In this document: positions 51,805-61,800 of the stretch, piece after piece
Layout of the letters: the number at the start of each line of letters is the position of its first letter
Numbering within the stretch: position 1 is the stretch's first letter
DNA from: Streptomyces griseofuscus
Lineage (GTDB): Bacteria > Actinomycetota > Actinomycetes > Streptomycetales > Streptomycetaceae
Length of the DNA: 64,000 nucleotides
Direction: 5' to 3'
NCBI RefSeq assembly: GCF_014673495.1
Contig: NZ_CP051006.1
Coordinates: 1-64,000, forward strand
Program-made: the position numbers and the translations under genes
Notes under the pieces: model-generated
Seen by the model: the letters and a program-made list of their open reading frames with translations, nothing else
Told to the model about the DNA's origin: nothing
Database searches by the model: none

Positions 51805-52688
51805 CCAGCCGGTGGCTGCGCCGCCACGCACACCGCACAGCAGGCGCACTGGCACCCCGGCTGGCAGCACGCTGGGCCACCGACGTGTTCTCCAGCACCC
51901 GCACCTACGGACTGCGCCCCGACGACGTCCTGCCACTGGGCGCGGTCCCCTTCACCGTCCACGGCGACCAGAACGTCACCGACGGCTTCCTGTGGAACGA
52001 GAACGCCACCCAGGGCAGCGCCCTCCTCGTCCACGGATGGGCCGCCAACAGCAGCAGCATGCACTCCCTCGTCCCCCCACTGCGCGCCCAGGGCCTGCGC
52101 GTCGCCGCCTTCGACGGACCCGCCCACGGAGTCCGCAAAGGCGACCAGGCCACCATGACCCAGTACACCCACGCCACCGGCGCCGTCCTGGACACACTCG
52201 GCGACGTGCGGGTGGTCGTGGCGCACTCGCTGGGGTCCATCGCCGCGATCGCCGCCATCGCACAGCACACCGGACACCAGCCCGAATGCGCGGTCCTCAT
52301 CGCCCCACCCGCCACACTCGGCAACGTCCTCGAACGCTGGGACGGCGGCGGGCTGCGCCTGACTCCCCCGCTGGTCCAGGGGATCTACCACGAACTGCAC
52401 CACCGCAACGGCGTCCCCGTCAGCCACTGGGACCTGACCGCGCTCGGCGCCGCACTCGACCTGCCCACGCTCATCCTCCACGACCCAGGCGACCCCATGG
52501 TCCCCTACGAAGACGCCCGCACCGTCACCGCCAGCCTGAAAAACGCCCAACTCACCGACGCCGACGGCGGCCACACAGGCATCCTCATGAACCACACCAC
52601 CACCACCCACCTCACCCACTTCACCACCGAACACCTCACCGCCCCCCACAGCCCGCACACGCACACGCACCACGAAGGAATCGCATGA
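51801..52688 (+). CDS. Alpha/beta hydrolase, probable chain-releasing thioesterase
   Basis: A 295-residue serine hydrolase with an intact triad: LVHGWAANSSSMHSL oxyanion region, elbow VVAHSLGSIAAI (nucleophile Ser), acid in ILHDPGDPMVPYED, and His in DGGHTGILMNH. A His/Thr-rich tail follows. Overlaps at both ends (GTGA and ATGA) tie it to desaturase 3 and rubredoxin. Polyyne clusters end with such a hydrolase, which frees the fatty acid from the ACP. Confidence 0.9.
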   Translation: MTSRWLRRHAHRTAGALAPRLAARWATDVFSSTRTYGLRPDDVLPLGAVPFTVHGDQNVTDGFLWNENATQGSALLVHGWAANSSSMHSLVPPLRAQGLRVAAFDGPAHGVRKGDQATMTQYTHATGAVLDTLGDVRVVVAHSLGSIAAIAAIAQHTGHQPECAVLIAPPATLGNVLERWDGGGLRLTPPLVQGIYHELHHRNGVPVSHWDLTALGAALDLPTLILHDPGDPMVPYEDARTVTASLKNAQLTDADGGHTGILMNHTTTTHLTHFTTEHLTAPHSPHTHTHHEGIA

Positions 52689-52867
52689 ACGACACCCCCG
52701 GCAAACGCGCCTGGATGTGCCTGCTGTGCGGCTGGGTCTACTACGAAACCCTCGGCCTCCCCGAAGAAGACATCCCCCCCGGCACCCCCTGGGAAAACAT
52801 CCCCGACACCTGGCAATGCCCCACCTGCGGAGCAAGCAAGGAAGACTTCGTCATGGAACAACTCTGA
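52685..52867 (+). CDS. Rubredoxin
   Basis: 60 residues with the four iron ligands Cys12 and Cys15 (CLLCG) and Cys45 and Cys48 (CPTCG), and the conserved IPPGTPWENIPDTW stretch. A one-electron carrier, it is expected to feed the three di-iron desaturases. The ATG overlaps the hydrolase stop, so it is translated with the operon. No rubredoxin reductase is encoded nearby, so a housekeeping reductase must serve it. Confidence 0.95.
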   Translation: MNDTPGKRAWMCLLCGWVYYETLGLPEEDIPPGTPWENIPDTWQCPTCGASKEDFVMEQL

Positions 52868-52900
52868 CACCCCCCAACACCCGCATGACGAACACGACAA

Positions 52901-52936
52901 CGGGCCGGGCCGGGTGACCCGCCCCGGCCCGGCCCG
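52901..52936 (+). terminator. Terminator of the biosynthetic operon
   Basis: A perfect 14-bp GC stem (CGGGCCGGGCCGGG / CCCGGCCCGGCCCG) with an 8-base loop, 34 bases after the rubredoxin stop. Confidence 0.75.
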
Positions 52937-53016
52937 GCCACCTGTGCGCACGCTACCCGCATGCCCCGGCTGTTTCCGGGGTTCGAGGCAGTGCCGCCGT
53001 CACGGCGCAATACGCG

Positions 53017-53235
53017 ATGCGGCTCTGTCTGATGCACCCTGAGATACGCGACTTCTACGCCGACCGGGAGCAGGTGTTGCGGTACGAGGGCGCCCACCTG
53101 CGCGCGGCATGGGCCGCGCACCCGGAAGACCGGGAGCCGTCCAGTCTCATACTGGCCTCGACGACCTCGCCGAAGAACTCGTCAGGGCCACCAGACCCGG
53201 CGACACAACCATGTTCCGCGAGGCGGCGCAGCTGA
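53017..53235 (+). pseudogene. Regulator-like remnant (possibly XRE/MmyB type)
   Basis: Reads LMHPEIRDFYADREQVLRYE and LRAAWAAHPED, then after a frameshift near 53140 DDLAEELVRATRPGD. This resembles the ligand-binding part of XRE-type regulators, but the match is loose and both ends are missing. Confidence 0.4.
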
Positions 53236-53239
53236 CGCC

Positions 53240-53460
53240 CGCACCTCGATGCGCCGCCGCTTCGACCGGACGGCTGCGAGTCTCTCCTCGTCGTCGTATG
53301 TCACTGGCATCAGTGAACGCGTGGTCAGCTCGAAGCTGTCGCCGCCCAGGGTGCCGACCACCGGGGCCAGGAGCTGGGAGGCGGCCGGCGCGGTGTACAA
53401 CACCGACACCGTGGCCAGACCCGGCAGAGCCGCGGTCTCCCGATGCCGGCCCGCAAGTGA
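53240..53460 (-). pseudogene. Unidentified gene remnant
   Basis: Minus-strand text ADHLRAGIG then, after a frameshift near 53436, LPGLATVSVLYTAPAASQLL and VGTLGGDSFELTTRSLMPVT. Natural-looking but not recognised. On the plus strand, a nearby frame at 53493-53690 (KLVRSLLERRHLSADRRPAF) is likewise unassigned. Confidence 0.35.
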
Positions 53461-53681
53461 TCGGCTGAGATGGCGCTCACTGGAGTGGAGGGGTGTGGTC
53501 CAAGCTGGTCCGCTCCCTCCTGGAACGGAGGCACCTTTCCGCCGACCGGCGCCCGGCGTTCACCGCCTTACCCCGCTCGGACTCCCTGCCGGACGTGATC
53601 TGGCCCTTCGACATGGGCACCGGCACCACCATCGCCATGGACCGGCGCGACGAGCCGGACCAGGAGGGGGCTCGTTGGCTC

Positions 53682-54293
53682 TCATCCGGCGTCTCGTCTG
53701 CGGTAGCGGATATGAGTGGTCAGAGGAGAGCTGAGCACCTCGACGGGCTCGAAGTCGAAGGTCTCGACGCCGTCGAACAGGCGCTCGCCGCTGCCGAGTA
53801 GGACGGGTGCGATGTCGAGGGTGAGTTCATCGATCGCGCCGGCGTCGAGTGCCTGTCGAACCGTCGAAGCACCGCCGGCGATGTCCACACCCCTGCCGTC
53901 GGCGGCCTCGAGCGCCTGCGCGTAAGCGGCGTTGAAGCCTTCGGTGACGAAGTGGAAAGTGGTTCCTCCTGCCATCTCGATCGGTTCGTGGGCGTAGTGA
54001 GTGAGCACGAAGACCGGGGCGTGGTAGGGGGGCTCGGGACCCCACCATCCATCCCAGCTCTCGTTCCACTCACCTCGGATGGGCCCGAACATGTTCCGGC
54101 CCATGACGTAGGCACCACGCGGGCGCATCAGCCAGCTGGTGGCCTTACGGTCGGCTTCGGTCGCGCGCGGGTCGCCGATGTGCCAGCCGTGCAGCTCTTG
54201 GCCGCGCTTGCCCAGCGGATGGTCTCGGCTCTGCTCGGCTCCGGCGACGAAGCCGTCGAGAGAGATCGACATATGGCAGGTGGTGTCGGACAT
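53682..54293 (-). CDS. Dihydrofolate reductase-like (RibD C-terminal) family protein
   Basis: A 203-residue DHFR/RibD-C fold protein: MSISLDGFVAG at the start, GAYVMGRNMFGPIRGEW as the central family motif, VDIAGGASTVRQALDAGAID as the nucleotide loop, and LDIAPVLLGSGERLFDGV near the end. ATG 54293 with GGAGAGAAG upstream gives the normal length. Distant homologue of 23937, not a duplicate. Substrate unknown. Confidence 0.9.
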   Translation of the reverse strand: MSDTTCHMSISLDGFVAGAEQSRDHPLGKRGQELHGWHIGDPRATEADRKATSWLMRPRGAYVMGRNMFGPIRGEWNESWDGWWGPEPPYHAPVFVLTHYAHEPIEMAGGTTFHFVTEGFNAAYAQALEAADGRGVDIAGGASTVRQALDAGAIDELTLDIAPVLLGSGERLFDGVETFDFEPVEVLSSPLTTHIRYRRRDAG

Positions 54294-54914
54294 CAGCTTC
54301 TCTCCGGAGGCAACGGTTGCGCTTGTCCTGGGGTCATCGGACCACACGGCATATACACAGACTGGCAGAGACGGCCGAACTCATCGCGACATCGGGTAGC
54401 CCTCGAAGCTCCGGCCGCCGCGTGATCGGACGGATCCTCGCCGTACCCGGATGAACGTGGCCCCGACCGGCAAGAACCATGAACACCGGTCACAGCGGTA
54501 GAGGACCGGGCCACACACCGAGGGCCAGAGACCGGGCGTCGGGGACCGTCATCGCAGCCAAGCCTGCCAGTCCCAGGGGAGAACTGACGGCGAGATCGCC
54601 AGGGCCGCCTCTCCCCCACCCGGGCCGAAACCCTGACCCTGATCGATCTGTGGTGGAATCCACCCTGGCCCCTGCCATGGCAGCAGGCCTACCACCGCCG
54701 CCTCCGCACGGCAGCTAACAGGTGCCGTCGGCGTATCGGCCATGAACCTCTCCCACACACCCGGCCACCCCGTCGAACCGCCAACTCCGCCTCTCAACAA
54801 ACCCACAACACCCCAGGCCACCAACGACCCGGCACACCAACAAACCCCCCTCCGAGCGTTAATGTCCCCGAACGCGGTGATGAAGGGGACGACGTGTGCG
54901 CCAAGCAGGTGTTC
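54294..54914. other. Gene-less stretch
   Basis: About 620 bases. One frame (54640-54740) gives LWWNPPWPLPWQQAYHRRL, which looks protein-like but is not recognised. No promoter or repeat stands out. Confidence 0.4.
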
Positions 54915-54943
54915 GGTTCCTCGGACCGGCGGCCCGAGGAACC
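54915..54943 (-). terminator. Terminator of the lectin gene
   Basis: A perfect 10-bp stem GGTTCCTCGG / CCGAGGAACC with a 9-base loop, just beyond the minus-strand lectin stop at 54975. Confidence 0.7.
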
Positions 54944-54974
54944 TCTTACCGTGAGGAGATCCGGCGAGGGACGG

Positions 54975-56063
54975 TCAGGAAGCGCTGCCGCAGCCGGAGA
55001 AGGTCTCGCTGGTCCGGGCCAGGTAGATGCTGGCACCGCCCTGGTCGTCGCTGAGCAGCGGGACGGTCAGGGTGTCGGCGGCGGTCCAGGGGTAGCCGTT
55101 GACGTCGAAAGTCCAGGTGCCGGTGACCTTCGTCGCCAGCTCCGACAAGGCGACCCAGCCGTACTGCGCCGGCGGCACGCTGATGGTGAGGCTGTTGCCG
55201 AGTTCATCGGTCAGGCTCTGGGTGACCTTGCCGCTGATCTGTGTGCTGATCTTCGCGGTGACCGGGGACGCGCCGCCGGTGCCGAGGTCGGAGCCAAGGC
55301 TGAAGCCCAGCTCGGACCCCCAGCCGGTGGTGCGCTTCATGGAGAACGTCCAGGGCACCGCCGCCGTCGTGCCGTTGTACCAGACGGGCGAGACGCACTG
55401 CTGCGGCAGCGGCGCGGCCGGGGCCTGGACCAGAGTGCGCCAGGAGCAGCTGGAGGTGTCCTTCACGCAGCGAGCCGCCGCGTGGTCGACGGCCGACGCG
55501 ACGGCGGCCTCCTGGGCGCCCGCGGGGAGCCGCCACTGCTGGGCCTGGCTGCCGTTGCAGCCGTAGGTGTCGGTCCAGGCGTCATTGTACTGCGCATTGT
55601 ACCAGACGTCCAGGCACTTGTCGTCCTGGACGTTGCGCACCATGAAGGCGCCGGAGCCGCCGGCCACGGGCTGGAAGTACCAGCGCTCGCCGTTGCGGCC
55701 GTCGCAGGGCTGCTGGGCGAGCGGCAGCCCGGCGGTGGCGCACTTGCCGGTGTCGTCGTTGACGAGAGTGAAGGAGCCGTCCGTGTCGAGGTGGGCGCTC
55801 CACTTCTGGTGGTAGCCGGGGGCGCTGTTGGTGACGAGGAAGACGCCGTCGCCGGTGTTGCCGTTCTGCACGTCCAGACCGCGGCCGTTGCTCACCGAGG
55901 TCAGCGTCAGGCCCGTCAGCTGGGCCGGGTCGGGGGCGGTGGTGGCTGCGCTCGCGGGGGCCGCTGTCCCGACGGTGACCCCCACGAGCACCGCGAGCGC
56001 GCCGAGCCCGACGGCGGCCGCGCGCCGGGCCCGGCGCCATCGGGATATGGGCTGGTGTTCCAC
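54975..56063 (-). CDS. Secreted ricin-type lectin protein with aerolysin-like C-terminal region
   Basis: A 362-residue exported protein from GTG 56063 (AAAGGA upstream). A Tat/Sec-like signal (RRARR, then AAVGLGALAVLVGVTVG, cleavage near ASA-AT) is followed by ricin-B beta-trefoil repeats (QKWSAHLDTDG, GERWYFQPV, CLDVWYN, QAQQWRLP). From about residue 215 to the end, long alternating polar strands (GWGSELGFSLGSDLG, AKISTQISGKVTQSLTD, GTWTFDVNGYPWTA) recall aerolysin/natterin pore-forming modules. The lectin would bind glycans and the tail might form a pore; the latter is inferred from pattern only. An IS5-family element sits 38 bases upstream. Confidence 0.8.
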   Translation of the reverse strand: MEHQPISRWRRARRAAAVGLGALAVLVGVTVGTAAPASAATTAPDPAQLTGLTLTSVSNGRGLDVQNGNTGDGVFLVTNSAPGYHQKWSAHLDTDGSFTLVNDDTGKCATAGLPLAQQPCDGRNGERWYFQPVAGGSGAFMVRNVQDDKCLDVWYNAQYNDAWTDTYGCNGSQAQQWRLPAGAQEAAVASAVDHAAARCVKDTSSCSWRTLVQAPAAPLPQQCVSPVWYNGTTAAVPWTFSMKRTTGWGSELGFSLGSDLGTGGASPVTAKISTQISGKVTQSLTDELGNSLTISVPPAQYGWVALSELATKVTGTWTFDVNGYPWTAADTLTVPLLSDDQGGASIYLARTSETFSGCGSAS

Positions 56064-56100
56064 GGGCTGTCCTTTCGCCGGTTGCAAGACCCGGGGAAAC

Positions 56101-57046
56101 TAGGGTCTGTTGCGAAAGTGGATCTTGTTCGTTGATGATCACCTTTCGTGGGACGTGGGGATCTGACGAACGGCCAGTGGGCCCGGCTTGAGCCGTTGCT
56201 GCCGCAAGGCATCAAGCCGGGTCGTCCGCAGGTGTGGACGCGGCGGCAGCTGATAGACGGCATACGGTGGCGGACCCGGACCGGTGCCCCATGGCGTGAC
56301 GTGCCCGAACGCTACGGGCCGTGGGACCGGGTTTATGACCTGTTCCGGCGCTGGCAGCGGGACGGCACCTGGGCGAGGATCCTCACCCAGCTCCAGGCCG
56401 AGGCCGATGCGGAGGGCCTGGTCACCTGGGACGTGAACGTCGACTCCACCGTCTGCCGGGCTCACCAGCACGCTGCCGGCGCGGTGAAAAGGGGGATCTC
56501 CAGAAGGAACCGCCCGGCGGGATCTTCGTCGAGCCGGCCGACCACGGTCTCGGACGATCCCGCGGCGGGCTGACCAGCAAAATCCACCTCGCGGTCGAGC
56601 AGGGGCAGAAGCCCTTGTCCGTCGTGATCACGGCTGGACAGCGGGGCGATTCCCCGCAGTTCGAAGCGGTCCTGGAAGCCATCCGGGTTCCGAGGCTGGG
56701 ACTCGGCAGGCCGCGCAAGAGGCCGGACCGGGTGCGGGCCGACAAGGCGTACGACTCCCGCAGCAACCGCTCCTACCTGCGCAGACGCGGCATCAAAGCC
56801 ACCATCCCAGTCCCTGCGGACCGCGTCCGCAACCGCCTCAAGCGCGGCTCGCGCGGCGGGCGTCCACCGGCGTTCGACAAGGACGACTACAGGCAGCGGC
56901 ACGCGGTCGAGTGCGGGATCAACCGGCTCAAACGCCACCGGGCCGTCGCCACTCGGTACGACAAACTCGCCGTCCGCTACGAAGCGACAGTGCTGGTCGC
57001 AGCCATCAACGAGTGGCTTTGACCAGCACTTTCACAACACGCCCTA
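56101..57046 (+). mobile_element. IS5-family insertion sequence, apparently complete
   Basis: Imperfect terminal inverted repeats begin TAGGGTCTGTTGCGAAAGTG on the left and, as reverse complement on the right, TAGGGCGTGTTGTGAAAGTG (three mismatches in 20). The ends are flanked by C and G so that each reads CTAG outward; a 2-4 bp target duplication (TA or CTAG) cannot be separated from the repeat. It lies directly upstream of the lectin gene. Confidence 0.85.
56148..57022 (+). CDS. IS5-family transposase in two frames (probable -1 frameshift)
   Basis: First frame 56148-56573: [49 protein letters not shown] (first catalytic Asp). At AAAAGGGGG (about 56487-56495) the reading must move back one base to continue [20 protein letters not shown] and then [38 protein letters not shown] (second Asp) and [14 protein letters not shown] (Glu), ending at 57022. 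The A-then-G run is a plausible programmed slippery site, as in the IS427 group, so the element may be active. Confidence 0.85.
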
Positions 57047-57513
57047 GCCGTGCAGGTTCCGGCGCGGCGCGCGATCCCGGCGAGCGCCCGGATAAACCAC
57101 CCCTTTCCCGTCAACGGCCCTTTCCGGACACCTCCCAGTGCGCCCGCGCCAGCGCCAGCGCCTCAGGGTTGACGAAAAGCCGGTCCAGCCCAGCAGGGCC
57201 GCGCCGAGCACCAGGCGCGCGGTGACGCCCCGAACCCGGGCCTTGGGCGCACGGGCCGCCAGCAGGGTCCGGACGCCGCCATCCAGCCGTGGGTGCCCGG
57301 CGGCGAGCACGCTGCAGCCGGGCAGCACCGGAACCGGTTCGTCCAGCAGGTCGAGAGGCGACGAGGTGGTCAGCAGCAGCTTCCTCTTGATGGGCCTGCG
57401 GGAGTTCACGGAAGTCGCCCGGCTGGATGTGCTGGGACGCTGGTGGCATGTGCTGCTGACTCCATGGGGTAGATGCTGGTAGCTCGCACGCAGGTGACAT
57501 CGAGCGGCTACGG
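57047..57513. other. Remnant-bearing stretch between two insertion sequences
   Basis: The minus strand carries protein-like text (KRKLLLTTSSPLDLLDEPVP, AARAPKARVRGVTARLVLGA, then after a frameshift LFVNPEALALARAHWEVSG) that is not recognised. No intact gene. Confidence 0.35.
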
Positions 57514-57837
57514 TTGGGTCTGCTGCACGGACCGGTTGAACTCGCCCAGTTCCGCTCACGGAAGTTCGTGTCCGTCACCGCACATCACGACCTGGTCGGC
57601 TCAATGAGCCGGGTCGGCGCGGCCGGCGACAACGCGGCCATGGAGAGCTTCTTCGCGCTGCTGCAGAAGAACGTCCTCGACCGCCGTACCTGGGCCACCC
57701 GCCAGGAACTGCGGATCGCGATCGTCATCTGGATCGAGCGCACCTACCACCGACGCCGATGTCAGAGACGCCTGGCCCGATTGACCCCCGTCGAGTACGA
57801 GACCATCATGACCCCAGCCGCAGCCCTGGCTGCATAA
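57514..57837 (+). pseudogene. IS3-family transposase (orfB) C-terminal fragment
   Basis: HHDLVGSMSRVGAAGDNAAM, ESFFALLQKNVLDRRTW and WIERTYHRRRCQRRLARLTP make up the last third of an IS3-type rve integrase domain, including the catalytic Glu in ESFF. The N-terminal two-thirds and orfA are missing. Its right end cuts a YaaC-like gene. Confidence 0.85.
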
Positions 57838-57859
57838 ACTCCGCCGTCACCCAACCCAG

Positions 57860-58233
57860 GTGAGTCGAGGACCTCGCTGACCTTCACGAAGCTGCCCTGG
57901 GTGCCGAGCGGATCGGTGCGGATCTCGATGTCAGGGAACGGGAGATGGAACCCCGTGGGTCTTGATCCCGTGGGTGTCGAGACGCCAGTCCTCGTTCTTG
58001 AGGGACCAGGCGGCAGCCGTGATGGCACGGCCGGCCTGGCTGAGGCCGCAGAAGGCCAGGACCGGGCTCGTGGCCGGGCCCACGCCGGCAGCAGCGCGGA
58101 ACAGTTGCTGACCCTGCTCCAGGGCTGCTGAGTACGTCTTGCGGCGGGATTCGGTGTTGGCTCTGGCCGGCGGATTGGAGCGGCTGGCCCGTAGCCGCTC
58201 CCACGCCTCATCGGCGTCGAGATCGCTGTGCAT
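57860..58233 (-). pseudogene. YaaC-like protein, truncated and frameshifted
   Basis: ATG 58233 opens ADEAWERLRASRSNPPARAN, KTYSAALEQGQQLFRAAAG and LAFCGLSQAGRAITAAAWSL, then a one-base insertion in a G run near 57950 shifts the frame; the continuation HLPFPDIEIRTDPLGTQG and FVKVSEVLDSP follows before the IS3 fragment. YaaC-like proteins are normally about three times longer. Confidence 0.7.
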
Positions 58234-58339
58234 GGCCGGGACGCTACCCGCTGTCGAGTTGACGCCGCAGGATGAATTTCTCCCTCGCGTACGCGGGCGC
58301 GGATCTAAGCGAATGATCTCAATTGGCACATCCTTCAAG

Positions 58340-58782
58340 ACTCTTGACAGCCTTTCAGCACCCGGCCCCGTGTCGCCCCGAAGCCGAACTGCAAGTTCAG
58401 GTAGCCGCAGAGGAAGGACGCGGCGCCGAAGCCGATGCCGGCGGTCGCCGCGACCCGGCCCAGCACCTTGGACCAGCCGGTGGACCCGCCCAGGCCACCG
58501 AGCGCGGGGGCGCCGGCCGGGGGCCCATAAGAACAGGTCGGCCGACGTCGGGTAGCGGACAGATCTCGGCCATCGCCAGGCCCACGAGCAGGGCCATCGG
58601 CCCACCGCGACCCGGCCCCAGGTGGTCACCGTCGAGCCACCGATGATCACGCCGAAGAGGTACAGGGTGAGCAGCCGGACAGCACCGAGATGCTCGTGAA
58701 AAATGGCGTAGTTCGAGAACGCCGACAGCCGCCGGGCGAGGACCTGCGTGCAACCGAGCTGGGCCAGCCGTTCTTCGTCCAC
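58340..58782 (-). pseudogene. Amino-acid permease (APC family) remnant
   Basis: DEERLAQLGCTQVLARRLSA and FSNYAIFHEHLGAVRLLTLY then fragments LLVGLAMAEI, PTSADLFLWA and GFGAASFLCGYLNLQFGF in other frames reproduce the N-terminal part of actinobacterial APC permeases (LARRLSAFSNYA, LAMAEICSAYPTSA). Several frameshifts; the rest of the transporter is gone. Confidence 0.7.
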
Positions 58783-58871
58783 CAGGCCGGCTCACTCGCA
58801 CTCGCGTCAGCCGTCATGCCCCCAGCAATTCCCTTACCGGGGGCGTGACATCACCTCAGCACCGGATGGCG

Positions 58872-61800
58872 CTAGAACAGGCCCTTGTAACCCTGCCAGC
58901 CACCGGAGATCTTCACCCGGGCCCCGAACGACCCTTTGCCGTCACCGGCGTTGCGGTACAGGTTGCCCGCCGTGTCCCGCTCGACCAGGTCGTTCCTGCC
59001 GTCACCGGTGATGTCGCCGACGCCGACGACCGCGTTGTACGTGGCGCCCCACGCGGAGAACACCTTCACCCGGTCCTTCAGCAGGCCGTTGCCCGCCCCG
59101 TTGTAGCGGTACAGCGTCCCCGCCCTGTCCCGGGCGAGGACGTCGCCGATGCCGTCGCCGTTCAGGTCCCCGGCGCCGACGAGCTTGGTGTAGCCCGTCC
59201 ACCCGGACCGGATCTTCTTGGCCGCCGCCAGCGTGCCGTCGCTCTTGGCCGCGAAGAGGTACACGTCCCCGGTCGACGCCCTGCGGGCCAGCAGATCGGC
59301 CCGCTCGTCACCGGTCAGATCACCCGGCGAGGTCAGCACGTCGTACGCGTTCCAGCCCGTGCCGAGCTTTTGGTACCCCATCGAAGGCTGCGGCGCCAGA
59401 CCGCACTTGACCTTGTAGCCGCGCAGCGAGCCGTCACTCATGCGCACCAGCACGTCGTTGCAACGGTCCCCGTCCAGGTCCCCGAACGGCACCGCCAACA
59501 CCTTGGAGGACCAGCCGCCCCCGGACTCCTTGCCGGAGAACGTGCCCTTGCCCGTGCCCTGCTGGAAGGTCAGCGTGCCCGAGGAGTTGAGCGTGAGCAG
59601 GTCGGCGGCGCCGTCCGGCAGCCCGTCGGAGCCCACGTGATCGTGGCGCACCGGCGCGCCGTGCAACAGCCGGACGGTGCCGCGCACCTCCAGCGGCGCG
59701 CCGACGCCGTCCGCGGGAGTCACGGTCAGGGTCCAGTCGTAGGAGCCGTCGGGCACGAACGTGTCCCCCGGCTTGGTGGGGTCGAGGCCGTGCCAGCCGA
59801 CGGCCAGTTCGCCGCGCGCCGGCCCGCCGTCGCGGCCGTCCGTGTAGACCTTGCCGGTCGCGCGGTTGCGGACGCTCAGGTCCCACTTCGACGACGGCTT
59901 GGACAGCAGCACGGTGGCCAGGGTGTCCGGCACCGTCTCGTACTCGTGCCCCTCGACGTACGGCGTCGTCCCGGCGGGCGCGAGCAGCCGCAGCGGCTGC
60001 TGACGCACCCCGGACGGCACGAGGTGCACCCGCTCCTCGCCGTCCACGTACGCCACGTTGCCGCCCGACTCGTCCACCGTCCAGCGGACGTCCCGCTGGG
60101 AGACACCCGTGTCGGGCAGCGCGCCGATCACCCGGCTCGCCGGGGTGCCGTCGGCGAACGTGGTGAGGACGAGTGCGCCGGCCTGCTTGTCGTGCGTGAC
60201 GACGTAGCCGTCGCCGAGTTTCGCCTCGCCGGCCGGGACGGACACGGACGCGCCCGCCGTACGGTCGAAGACGCCCGCCCTGCCCCCGTCGCAGATCCAG
60301 TAGATCCAGCGGCCCAGTGCCTGCAGTTCCGTGGGCGCACAGCCGGCGCCGGTGTCCCAGGTGCCGGTGGTCTTCTTCTCGGTCAGGTCGTACGCCGTGA
60401 CGGTGCCGGGGGCCGAGCCCGCCGTCCACAGCAGGTCACCGGAGAGTGCGGCGGCGCCCGGGGCACGGGTGACGGCCGGGGCGCCGTAGTTGCCGATCTC
60501 GTACACGTACTGCTTGTCGGCGCCCGTGAAGAGGAGGTGGCGGCCCGAGACGTCGGTGATGCGTCCGCCGGCGGGCACGGTCCGGTCCCAGAAGCCCCCC
60601 GTGGCCGGCCCGTTGACGCGGATGCGGTCCTCCGTATCCGAGACGTGCTCCAGCCAGGCGATGCGACCGTCCGTGGTGCCGTAGATCTGCGAGCAGGCCA
60701 CGTCGGTGGCGGGGCAGCTGCCGATCGGCACGTCGGAGGAGACCTGCGGCGTGAAGTCGGAACGCTCGCCGTACTCGGGCGTGCCGCTGGCGGCGACCGT
60801 CCGTACGTAGTCGTCCCGGCGGCCGCGCCGGCTGGCGTCGGTGACGACGAGCCGTCCCTGCTCCAGGGACAGTCCCTGGATCCGCGCGGGTGGCTTGGGC
60901 AGGGCCTTCACCTGGGTGACGGACGGCCTGCCGTCGGGGCCCGGTTCGATGCGCTGCAGTCCCCAGTCGTCGGCGGTGGTACGGCCCAGGAAGACGGCGG
61001 CGCCGTCCCGTGTCACGGAGATACCGGGGTCGGACACGGCGAGCTGGACCGATGAGCCGCCGGCAAGGGGCTCGGCCAGCACGGCCGTACCGCTGCTGGG
61101 CCGGTACACCAGCCAGTCACCGACCACGGCGAGGTTCTGCGCGGGGTTGACGCTGCCGCCGCCGGCGAGGGTGACCTCGGTGCCGGGGGCCGACAGGTCG
61201 GACCGGTCGAGCACCAGGACCTTGGACTCGTTGATGTTGAACAGCACGACGTGACCGGCGGTGACGTACCCGTTGAGGTACGCCTTGCCGCGGGCCGGGG
61301 TCCAGCTCAGCGTCTCGCCCGTGCTCCGGTCGACCAGCACCGACACGTACTGCTGCCCCTGCACGGCGTTGAACAGCAGCACGGAGGCGTCCCCGCCCTG
61401 GGGCTTGAGCAGCTTCACCCCGTCCGGCAGCCCCGTGACCGGCACGTCGCGAGTGGTGCCACCCGGCTCCGGGAACAGCAGGTGCATCTCCTTGCCGGCC
61501 GTGCCGTCCCCGCCGGTCACGTTGCGGTACCCCACCGCCAGGTCGTCGTAAGCCGTGTAGAGCCCTTGGCCCGCGGGGACCTGAAGCGTGCGCGTGGTGC
61601 CGTCGGCCGCGTTCCACAGGTCGACCCGGCCGCCCTCGTAGCGGTACGCCAGGACGTCGGAGCCGGTGGCCCAGGTGGCGAGGACGCCCTCGGGCTGCGT
61701 CACGGGCACGGACCGCCCGTCCGCGTACCGCGTCCAGACCAGCCCGGAGTGGCCCTCCAGCCGGTGGAAGACGCCCTCGGCGCCGGCGCCGTCATGCCCG

